Source: Acidobacteriota bacterium
GTDB taxonomy: Bacteria; Acidobacteriota; Terriglobia; Terriglobales; Acidobacteriaceae
Direction of reading: 5' to 3'
Length of the DNA: 5,577 nt
NCBI GenBank assembly: GCA_021810175.1
Contig: JAJZJJ010000244.1
Span: forward strand, 1 to 5,577
The first letter of the stretch is position 1, and the number at the start of each line of letters is the position of its first letter. Under the pieces are notes generated by a model. It was not told where the DNA came from, searched no databases, and saw only the letters and a list, made by a program, of their open reading frames with translations. The position numbers and the translations under genes are program-made. This document shows positions 1-5,577 of the stretch, piece after piece.

Positions 1-1
1 A

Positions 2-619
2 GGGAGCCTCGCCGATGGTGACTACTCCCAGGTGCGGCTCCAGAGTCGTGAACGGGTAATCGGCAATCTTCGGCCGCGCCGCGGAAATGCGCGAGATCAA
101 CGTGGATTTGCCCACATTCGGATAGCCCACCAGCCCCACATCCGCCAGCACCCGCAGTTCCAGCCGGTAGTGCCGCTCCTCGCCCGGACGCCCCAGCTCA
201 TGCTCCCGCGGAGCCTGATGCGTCGGCGTGGCGAAATGCTGGTTCCCGCGCCCGCCGCGCCCGCCGCGCGCAATCACAATGCGCTCGTCGCGCTCCGTGA
301 AGTCGTGGATCATCTCCCCGGTGTCCGCGTCGAACAGCACCGCCCCCACCGGCACCTTCAGCACAACATCCTTGCCGTCGCGCCCGGTGCAGTTGGAGCC
401 CATTCCGTGCTCGCCGCGCTCGGCCTTGTGCTCCGGGTTAAACCGGAAATAGACCAGCGTGTTGTGCCGCTGGCTGGACTCCATGATCACGTTACCGCCG
501 TGTCCGCCGTCTCCACCCGACGGCCCGCCTCTCGGGACAAATTTCTCCCGCCGGAAAGCCATGCAGCCATTACCGCCGTCACCGGCTTTCACCCGTATTT
601 TCGCTTCATCGATAAACAT
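2..619 (-). CDS. obgE: Obg family GTPase, N-terminal part (runs off the left edge)
   Basis: Read on the minus strand from ATG at 619-617, the frame stays open for 206 codons and leaves through the left edge, so the C-terminal part is missing. Residues 1-158 match the glycine-rich Obg fold: it begins [18 protein letters not shown], followed by [18 protein letters not shown] (about 22-39), [13 protein letters not shown] (72-84) and RGGRGGRGN (118-126). The G domain starts near 159, with P-loop GYPNVGKST at 165-173 and switch [16 protein letters not shown] at 186-200. The DxPG (G3) and NKxD (G4) motifs lie beyond the window. Obg proteins are cytoplasmic GTPases that bind the 50S subunit and act in large-subunit maturation and stress or (p)ppGpp responses. 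The start fits the family's usual N-terminus and has a Shine-Dalgarno sequence close upstream. The gene is divergent from the receptor gene. Its codons prefer G in third position, unlike the C-ending codons of the plus-strand genes. The identification is secure; only the missing part cannot be judged. Confidence 0.97.
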   Translation of the reverse strand, partial: MFIDEAKIRVKAGDGGNGCMAFRREKFVPRGGPSGGDGGHGGNVIMESSQRHNTLVYFRFNPEHKAERGEHGMGSNCTGRDGKDVVLKVPVGAVLFDADTGEMIHDFTERDERIVIARGGRGGRGNQHFATPTHQAPREHELGRPGEERHYRLELRVLADVGLVGYPNVGKSTLISRISAARPKIADYPFTTLEPHLGVVTIGEAP

Positions 620-622
620 TCG

Positions 623-627
623 CTCCT
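623..627 (-). promoter_or_regulatory. Ribosome-binding site of obg
   Basis: On the minus strand the bases before the Obg ATG read AAGAGGAGCGA. The AGGAG core lies at 627-623, only 3 bases from the ATG at 619-617. The match to the anti-Shine-Dalgarno sequence is strong and the spacing is tight. It supports the start at 619; no other in-frame start fits the conserved MFIDEAKI N-terminus of the family. Confidence 0.6.
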
Positions 628-634
628 CTTAGTT

Positions 635-652
635 TAACGAAAGCGTTACGCT
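635..652. repeat. Two overlapping short inverted repeats in the divergent intergenic region
   Basis: TAACG (635-639) and CGTTA (644-648) are perfect 5-base inverted arms around AAAG. AGCGT (642-646) and ACGCT (648-652) are perfect 5-base arms around a single T. The two share bases, so only one could fold or be bound at a time. They lie 16-33 bases upstream of the obg start and about 65 bases upstream of the receptor start. Such short arms can occur by chance, so an operator or leader role is only a possibility. Confidence 0.3.
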
Positions 653-708
653 CGACTCACCTTCCGCAATGAAACTTCCGGGCCAGCCGCACACTGGTCA
701 CTTTGCAG

Positions 709-713
709 TGAGG
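709..713 (+). promoter_or_regulatory. Probable ribosome-binding site of the receptor gene
   Basis: TGAGG at 709-713 contains GAGG, complementary to the 16S rRNA 3' end, and lies 4 bases before the TTG at 718. It supports the TTG start over the next in-frame candidate, GTG at 748. The same TGA (709-711) is an in-frame stop, so the gene cannot start further upstream. The site overlaps the 3' arm of a small hairpin (TCACT 698-702, AGTGA 707-711). Confidence 0.5.
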
Positions 714-717
714 CTCC

Positions 718-3700
718 TTGCGCTTCCGTCGAAGTGCCAACGCGGTTGTGTCGGCGCTATGCCTGGCGCTCGCCGCGGCTTCCTGCCTCGCGCAGTCGGA
801 AACCGGGGGCCTTGTTGACGGACGGATCACCGGCCCCCGTGGGGCAGCCGTCTCCGGCGCCGCCGTACGCATCGAAAACCCATCCACCGGAGAGTCTGCC
901 AATACCCTCTCCGATGCTCGTGGAGACTTCCGCTTCGCGCACCTCATCCCCGGCGCTTACCGCCTCCAGGTGCGCTCGCCTGGCCTCTCTCACTGGGAAG
1001 CCGACAATCTGGCTGTTGACATGGGCGCATCCATTCGCCTTCATCCCGCTCTCACCTGGATGGACATCCATCGCACCATCCTGGTCGATGCCTCGCGGCT
1101 CGGCGGTGTCTCCACCGCATCGCGGGACTTCGGCCAGGGTATGCTGCGGAATCTCCCCAACAACGGCCAGATCTGGTCCCGCCTGGCTGCGCTCTTTGGC
1201 GCCGCTTCTTCCGATGGCAACGGCGGCGTCAGCTTTCGCGGCCTCAGCCCTCTGCTCAACAGCATCGGCGTCGACGGAACCAACGATACCCTCGCCTTTC
1301 GCAGCCGCGAGCGTGCCGCCACCGGCAACGGTTATACAACCGCGCCATCCGCCATCAGTCAGTTCCGTGTCAGTGGCAGCGGCCTGGCAGCACCCGCTGG
1401 CCGCGGCGGCGGCGTTTTCTCGACCATCACGAAGAGCGGTGGCAGCCACCTGCACGGCCAGGCAGTCTTCTACGATCGCGGTGTAATCGGCCAGGCCTAC
1501 AACGCCTACACCCGCGTCATGCAGATGGAGCCCGCCGGCACCACGGCCCTGGCCTCCGGTCCCGTGCTTTACCTGGACGGACAGCCCATCACCTACGTGG
1601 ACGTCCCCTATCACGCCCCTGATCGCCGCCAGCAGTGGTCAGTCTCCGCCGGTGGCCCCATCCGTCGCGGCCGCCTCTTCTGGTTCCTTGCCTGGAACCA
1701 ATATCTCCGCAACGACCCCGCAGTGGCCCGCGCCGCCGAACCGGAGATCTTCTTTTCCCCGCCATCCGCCTCCACGCTTGCCACCCTCGAAGCCCGCCTC
1801 CAGAACAGCCGCAGTCCCATCGTCAGCAGCTGCGCGCAGGCGGGCGTTCCGGGCGGAGGCTCAACCGCCATGGCCGCCTGCGCCTGGGCAACCGTGCTCC
1901 ACCAGCTCAACGGCCTCCTCGGAACCGTCCCGCGCTCCAGCCGGCAGACCATCCTCTTTCCCAAACTTAACTGGCGCATCAACCCGCACAACCAGCTCGT
2001 GCTCCAGTACAACTCCATGCGGCGCGGCGCACCCCACGGCGCGCTCGGCGCGGCCTCGGAAATGGACTCCATCGGCAGCTTCGGCAACAGCTCCACCTCC
2101 GACGACACCGCCATGGTGCGCTGGGACGACTTCATGACTCCCCAACTGGTCAGCAGCATGCGTTACCAGTTCAACCGCCATCTCCTGGCGCAGTCTCCCG
2201 CCATTCCATCCAGCCTGGAACGGCAGTTCTCCGGCAACCCCTGGGGACTGCCGCCTCAGGTCTCCATCGACAGCAGCTCCGGCTTCACGCTCGGCACCCT
2301 CTCCACCGTGAACAAGCAGAAGTACCCCGAAGAAGCGCGCCGGCAGTTCACCGACAACGTCACCTGGATGCGCGACCGCAATACCATCCGTTTTGGCTAC
2401 AGCTACAACCATGTAACCGACGCCATCGAGGGACTCAACGGCGAAAACGGCGCTTATTCCTACCCGTCCCTGCTGAACTTTATCTCCGACATGCTCGCGC
2501 CCGACAGCTGCGACGCATCGTCCATTGCCGCCGGCCCCTACCCCTGCTACGACCGCTTCCGCCAGACCCTCGGCTACACCAGCTGGTGGTTCAGTACCGA
2601 GGATTACGCCGCCTACGCCGCCGACGACTGGAAGCCCCTTCCCCGCCTGACCCTCTCCCTCGGCCTCCAATACGAATACGAGCGATTGCCCAATACCAAT
2701 CGCGCCCTCGTCAACAGCGCCATTCCGCCGACGGCCATGCTGCCTCACAACCGCGATCAGTTTGGCCCCCGCTTCGGCTTCGCATGGAGCCTCTTTGGTC
2801 ATCGCAGCACCATTCTTCAGGGCGGCATCGGCGTTTTCTACGCGCGTATCCCGAATGCGACCGTCTTCAGCGCGCTCACCGCCACCGGATCGCCCCATTC
2901 TCCCCGTGCCTATTCCTGGCGGCCTACCGATGCCGGAGCGCCGCCATTCCCCTGGGTCTTTTCCAGCACCGAGACGCCTTACGTTGACCCCAGCGCTCCC
3001 GACCAGGCGACCTCCGCTCCGGACGTCGTCTACTTCGATCGCAATTTTCGTCATCCCCAGATCGTCAACGCGCAGCTTTCACTCCGCCAGGAATTGGGTC
3101 GCCGTGGCCTCCTCACAATTACCGGAATGGCCACCGACGGCCACCATCTCGACCAGTTCATCGATACCAACATTGACCCCACCGCCGTCGCCACCATCTT
3201 CTACGCCATCAAGGCTCCCGGAAACGAAGGCAGCGCCGGGCCGCTGGCAAAGCTCGGCAGCGAATCTTCCGTCTCGTCATTCCCCATCTACCGCCAGCCC
3301 TTCTACTACCGTCGCCTCAATCCCAGCTACGGTTCCATCACCGATATCCTCAGTGAGTCCAGCTCCGGCTATCGCGGGCTCATGGTCCGGCTGATCCACC
3401 GCATGTCCCACGCCCTCACCGCCAATGTCGGATACACCTGGTCTCACGCCATCGACGACAACCAGACAGAGTCGTCTTTCGCCAAACGCAGCTCCGTCTA
3501 CGCTCCCGGGGATCTGCGCCTGGAACATGGCGTCTCCAGCTTCGACATCCGCCAGCGCGTGGCCGGCGGAATCATCCTGCGTACCCCATGGCGTCTCCAT
3601 GGCGCGGCTCGGACATTTCTCTCCGGCTACATGCTCGCCGCCTCCGGTTCCTGGCATACCGGCCTGCCCTATACCATGCGCATTCTCGGCGCTCTGCCCA

Positions 3701-4248
3701 CCCCTTCCTGCTCCTACGCCGACTGGATCAACGCCGGCGGCGCCACCAGCCGCGGCTCCGACTGTCTTCAGGCTGTTCGCGAACCAGGGGCCGTCATCGA
3801 AAACTCAGCCTCCGTCCCCATCCCTGGCCTCGGAGCCACCCTGAACGGCTCCGGCGGCCTGAATCTCATCCCCGGCATCGGCCGCAACACTTTCCGCTAT
3901 CCGGCTTTTGCCGACCTCAGCCTCCGATTCCAGAAGCAATTCCGTCTCAGCGAACGCTTCTCGTTCGACCTCCTCGGCGACGCTTTCAACGTCCTCAATC
4001 ACCGCAACGTCACCAGGGTCCAGGCCGCTGGCTACCGCCTCGTCAACGACAAACAGCACGCCAACATGGCTTCTCTCGTCTGGCAAAGCGGAGTCAAACC
4101 CGGAGCCTCCGTCGTCATGGTCAATGGCACCAGCGTCCGCCAGTACCTCTTCGACCCCACCGCCGCCTTCGGAAGCGTCACCAACGCCAACAGCCGCTCG
4201 CTCAACCGCGAACGCCAAATCCAGGCCGGCATCAAATTCAATTTCTGA
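718..4248 (+). CDS. TonB-dependent receptor-like outer-membrane protein with carboxypeptidase-regulatory-like domain
   Basis: This complete 1,176-residue protein probably starts at TTG 718: an in-frame TGA at 709 blocks earlier starts, and a start at GTG 748 would lose the basic RFRR n-region of the signal peptide. The signal peptide covers about residues 1-25 (hydrophobic stretch 9-21), with likely cleavage after CLA. Residues about 29-112 form a carboxypeptidase-regulatory-like beta-sandwich (VDGRITGPRGAAVSGAAVRI, then DARGDFRFAHLIPGAYRLQV). A degenerate TonB-box-like RTILVDA lies at 119-125. A plug-like region follows, ending in RGGGVFSTITKSGG at 229-242, a typical motif of this class. The rest resembles a beta-barrel: QFGPRFGFAW at 681-690, GGIGVFYAR at 702-710, GYTWSHAIDDN at 905-915, DAFNVLNHRN at 1088-1097, and a C-terminal GIKFNF ending in Phe, as for Bam-recognised outer-membrane proteins. 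The protein probably sits in the outer membrane and may take up or bind a large substrate such as a glycan; no substrate can be named. The mature chain has six cysteines in three close pairs. The gene stands alone between obg and mnmG, with no tonB, exbBD or SusD-like partner in view. Confidence 0.9.
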   Translation: MRFRRSANAVVSALCLALAAASCLAQSETGGLVDGRITGPRGAAVSGAAVRIENPSTGESANTLSDARGDFRFAHLIPGAYRLQVRSPGLSHWEADNLAVDMGASIRLHPALTWMDIHRTILVDASRLGGVSTASRDFGQGMLRNLPNNGQIWSRLAALFGAASSDGNGGVSFRGLSPLLNSIGVDGTNDTLAFRSRERAATGNGYTTAPSAISQFRVSGSGLAAPAGRGGGVFSTITKSGGSHLHGQAVFYDRGVIGQAYNAYTRVMQMEPAGTTALASGPVLYLDGQPITYVDVPYHAPDRRQQWSVSAGGPIRRGRLFWFLAWNQYLRNDPAVARAAEPEIFFSPPSASTLATLEARLQNSRSPIVSSCAQAGVPGGGSTAMAACAWATVLHQLNGLLGTVPRSSRQTILFPKLNWRINPHNQLVLQYNSMRRGAPHGALGAASEMDSIGSFGNSSTSDDTAMVRWDDFMTPQLVSSMRYQFNRHLLAQSPAIPSSLERQFSGNPWGLPPQVSIDSSSGFTLGTLSTVNKQKYPEEARRQFTDNVTWMRDRNTIRFGYSYNHVTDAIEGLNGENGAYSYPSLLNFISDMLAPDSCDASSIAAGPYPCYDRFRQTLGYTSWWFSTEDYAAYAADDWKPLPRLTLSLGLQYEYERLPNTNRALVNSAIPPTAMLPHNRDQFGPRFGFAWSLFGHRSTILQGGIGVFYARIPNATVFSALTATGSPHSPRAYSWRPTDAGAPPFPWVFSSTETPYVDPSAPDQATSAPDVVYFDRNFRHPQIVNAQLSLRQELGRRGLLTITGMATDGHHLDQFIDTNIDPTAVATIFYAIKAPGNEGSAGPLAKLGSESSVSSFPIYRQPFYYRRLNPSYGSITDILSESSSGYRGLMVRLIHRMSHALTANVGYTWSHAIDDNQTESSFAKRSSVYAPGDLRLEHGVSSFDIRQRVAGGIILRTPWRLHGAARTFLSGYMLAASGSWHTGLPYTMRILGALPTPSCSYADWINAGGATSRGSDCLQAVREPGAVIENSASVPIPGLGATLNGSGGLNLIPGIGRNTFRYPAFADLSLRFQKQFRLSERFSFDLLGDAFNVLNHRNVTRVQAAGYRLVNDKQHANMASLVWQSGVKPGASVVMVNGTSVRQYLFDPTAAFGSVTNANSRSLNRERQIQAGIKFNF

Positions 4249-4300
4249 TCCTCGAGCCCTTCCATTCAGGGGTTTTGCGCATCCCCCATCACGTACCCGC

Positions 4301-4306
4301 TAAAAT
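4301..4306 (+). promoter_or_regulatory. Putative -10 element of the mnmG promoter
   Basis: TAAAAT at 4301-4306 matches five of six positions of the sigma-70 -10 consensus and is a rare AT-rich spot in this GC-rich gap. No good -35 box is visible at normal spacing; TTGCGC at 4275-4280 is 20 bases away and weak. A start of transcription about 6-8 bases downstream (4312-4314) would leave only about 8-10 bases before the mnmG ATG at 4322. This would give mnmG its own promoter downstream of the receptor gene. Confidence 0.4.
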
Positions 4307-4321
4307 ATCCATGTAGTCAAC

Positions 4322-5577
4322 ATGCCCTTCACCGAACAATATGACGTAGTCGTTGTCGGCGCTGGCCACGCCGGATGCGAAGCCTCCATGGCCGCGGCCC
4401 GCATGGGTCTGCGCACCGCCCTGTTCACCCTCAATCTCGACCTCATCGCCCAGATGAGCTGCAATCCCGCCATCGGCGGCATCGCCAAAGGCCACCTCGT
4501 CCGCGAGGTCGACGCCCTCGGCGGCATCATGGGCGAAGTCGCCGACGCCGTCGGCATCCAGTTCCGTCTCCTCAATACCTCCCGCGGCCCGGCCGTCTGG
4601 TCCCCCCGCGCCCAGTGCGACAAGCAGCAGTACCGCGTCAAAATGCGCGAAGTCCTCGAGTCGCAGGCGAATCTTTTCATTAAGCAGGCGGAAGTCTGCG
4701 ATCTCGTCCTCGACCACTCCCGCGTTCTCGGCGTCAAACTCCGAGACGGCCGTACCATCCTCGCCGGAGCCACCGTCATCACCACCGGAACCTTCCTCAA
4801 CGGCCTCATCCATTGCGGGGAAGAGAACTACCCCGCCGGCCGCAGCGGTGAACCGCCGTCCGTGCTCCTCGGCGAATCCCTCAAGGCTCTCGGCCTGCGC
4901 GGCTGCCGTCTCAAGACCGGCACTCCGCCCCGCCTCGACGGCCGCACCATCGACTGGTCGCAGTTCGAGGAGCAGCCCGGCGACGCCGATCCCACGCCCT
5001 TCAGCTTCCGCACCCGCGAAATTCCGCAGCGCCAGATCTCCTGCCACATCGCCTTCACCACCCCGGAGACGCTGCGCATCATCCGCGAGAACGTCCACCG
5101 CTCCCCGATGTACTCCGGCCAGATCCAGGCTATTGGCCCGCGCTACTGTCCTTCCATCGAGGACAAGGTGGTCAAATTTCCTGACAAGGAACAGCACCAG
5201 TTCTTCCTCGAACCGGAAGGCCTCAACACCCACGAGGTCTACGTCAATGGCATGTCCACCTCGCTTCCCATGGACGTCCAGTGGCAGATCGTGCGCTCCA
5301 TCCCCGGCCTCGAAAACGCCGAGATGCTCCGCCCCGGCTACGCCATCGAGTACGACGCCATCGATCCCACCGAGCTGGACCGCTCCCTGCGCGTTCGTAA
5401 ATTCCAGGGCCTCTACCTCGCCGGCCAGATCAACGGCACCTCCGGCTACGAGGAAGCCGCCTGCCAGGGCATCATGGCCGGCATCAACGCCGCCCTCAGC
5501 GTGCGCAACGAGCAGCCTTTCACCCTCGACCGCACCCAGGCCTACACCGGCATCCTCATCGACGACCTCATCTCGAA
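4322..5577 (+). CDS. mnmG: tRNA uridine-5-carboxymethylaminomethyl modification enzyme MnmG (GidA), N-terminal part (runs off the right edge)
   Basis: The frame opens at ATG 4322 and is still open after 418 codons at the right edge; full MnmG proteins have roughly 620-640 residues, so about two thirds is present. MnmG is an FAD enzyme that works with the GTPase MnmE to make cmnm5U or nm5U at wobble U34 of certain tRNAs, using methylene-tetrahydrofolate and NADH. The dinucleotide-binding motif GAGHAG is at 13-18, followed by the family motif [23 protein letters not shown] at 46-68. KTGTPPR begins at 198. [15 protein letters not shown] (about 273-286) fits the first GidA signature, with Cys276 corresponding to the conserved Cys277 of the E. 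coli enzyme. [17 protein letters not shown] at 367-383, followed by IMAGINA, fits the second signature. An in-frame stop at 4301 and no earlier in-frame start codon fix the start. No Shine-Dalgarno sequence precedes it; translation may be leaderless-like. Codons are strongly C-ending (Leu mostly CTC). No missing key residue is seen. Confidence 0.97.
   Translation, partial: MPFTEQYDVVVVGAGHAGCEASMAAARMGLRTALFTLNLDLIAQMSCNPAIGGIAKGHLVREVDALGGIMGEVADAVGIQFRLLNTSRGPAVWSPRAQCDKQQYRVKMREVLESQANLFIKQAEVCDLVLDHSRVLGVKLRDGRTILAGATVITTGTFLNGLIHCGEENYPAGRSGEPPSVLLGESLKALGLRGCRLKTGTPPRLDGRTIDWSQFEEQPGDADPTPFSFRTREIPQRQISCHIAFTTPETLRIIRENVHRSPMYSGQIQAIGPRYCPSIEDKVVKFPDKEQHQFFLEPEGLNTHEVYVNGMSTSLPMDVQWQIVRSIPGLENAEMLRPGYAIEYDAIDPTELDRSLRVRKFQGLYLAGQINGTSGYEEAACQGIMAGINAALSVRNEQPFTLDRTQAYTGILIDDLIS

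Noticed and set aside
32..637. Plus-strand open frame of 201 codons over the left region
   Set aside because: It lies antisense to the unmistakable Obg fold and P-loop on the minus strand, and its Arg/Pro/His-rich translation matches nothing.
770..795. Cysteine at residue 23 of the receptor as a lipoprotein attachment site
   Set aside because: The residues before it (AAAS) lack the usual Leu at -3 of a lipobox, and the barrel architecture with cleavage after CLA fits signal peptidase I better.
669..818. Short plus-strand frame of 49 codons starting at ATG 669 and overlapping the receptor start in another frame
   Set aside because: It has no Shine-Dalgarno site and no signal-peptide or domain features, and it runs into the receptor gene whose own frame gives a good signal peptide. 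A leader peptide coupled to the receptor is conceivable but nothing supports it.
1861..3054. Long minus-strand open frame (397 codons) and other long antisense frames within the receptor gene
   Set aside because: They mirror the plus-strand coding frame in GC-rich DNA with C-ending codons. Their Gly/Ala/Val/Glu-rich translations show no recognisable domain, while the plus frame is clearly a receptor-like protein.
3526..3599. 13-base direct repeat CATGGCGTCTCCA at 3526-3538 and 3587-3599
   Set aside because: The copies are read in different frames, encode different residues, and the flanks differ. Chance similarity in GC-rich coding DNA is more likely than a mobile or regulatory repeat.
4257..4287. 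Possible terminator after the receptor gene (CCCT/AGGG stem followed by TTTT)
   Set aside because: The stem is only 4 base pairs with a 7-base loop, the T run is four bases, and a competing GGGG/CCCC pairing exists. This is too weak to call a rho-independent terminator.
4289..5233. Minus-strand open frame of 314 codons opposite mnmG
   Set aside because: The plus strand encodes MnmG with both family signatures; the antisense frame is a composition shadow rich in Ala, Gly, Asp and Glu with no domain.

Overview
This GC-rich window looks like chromosomal DNA from an Acidobacteriota (Terriglobia-like) bacterium. The main pointer is the central gene: a 1,176-residue outer-membrane protein with an N-terminal carboxypeptidase-regulatory-like domain, a TonB-receptor-type plug and a large beta-barrel. 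This Oar/CarboxypepD_reg class is greatly expanded in Acidobacteriota. The taxonomic call is inferred from protein style and strong third-position GC bias; no rRNA or other marker is present to confirm it.

Layout: (1) bases 2-619, minus strand, hold the N-terminal 206 residues of the ribosome-assembly GTPase Obg, cut by the left edge. (2) Bases 620-717 are a short divergent intergenic region with two Shine-Dalgarno-like sites and small overlapping inverted repeats. (3) Bases 718-4248, plus strand, hold the complete outer-membrane receptor-like protein, probably starting at TTG. (4) Bases 4249-4321 are a 73-bp gap with a -10-like TAAAAT and a minimal ATG-TAG just before the next start. (5) Bases 4322-5577, plus strand, hold the first 418 residues of MnmG (GidA), the tRNA U34 modification enzyme, cut by the right edge.

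The three genes do not form an obvious pathway. Obg (50S assembly) and MnmG (tRNA wobble modification) are conserved translation-related genes, and the receptor sits between them as an accessory surface gene. Obg is divergently transcribed. MnmG probably has its own promoter rather than depending on the receptor gene.

No mobile element, CRISPR array, RNA gene or clearly new multi-gene system is visible. The best leads are modest: exactly six cysteines in the mature receptor arranged as three close pairs, a nearly leaderless mnmG start with a start-stop codon pair in front of it, a hairpin over the receptor gene's ribosome-binding site, and an inversion of G- versus C-ending codon choice between the two strands.
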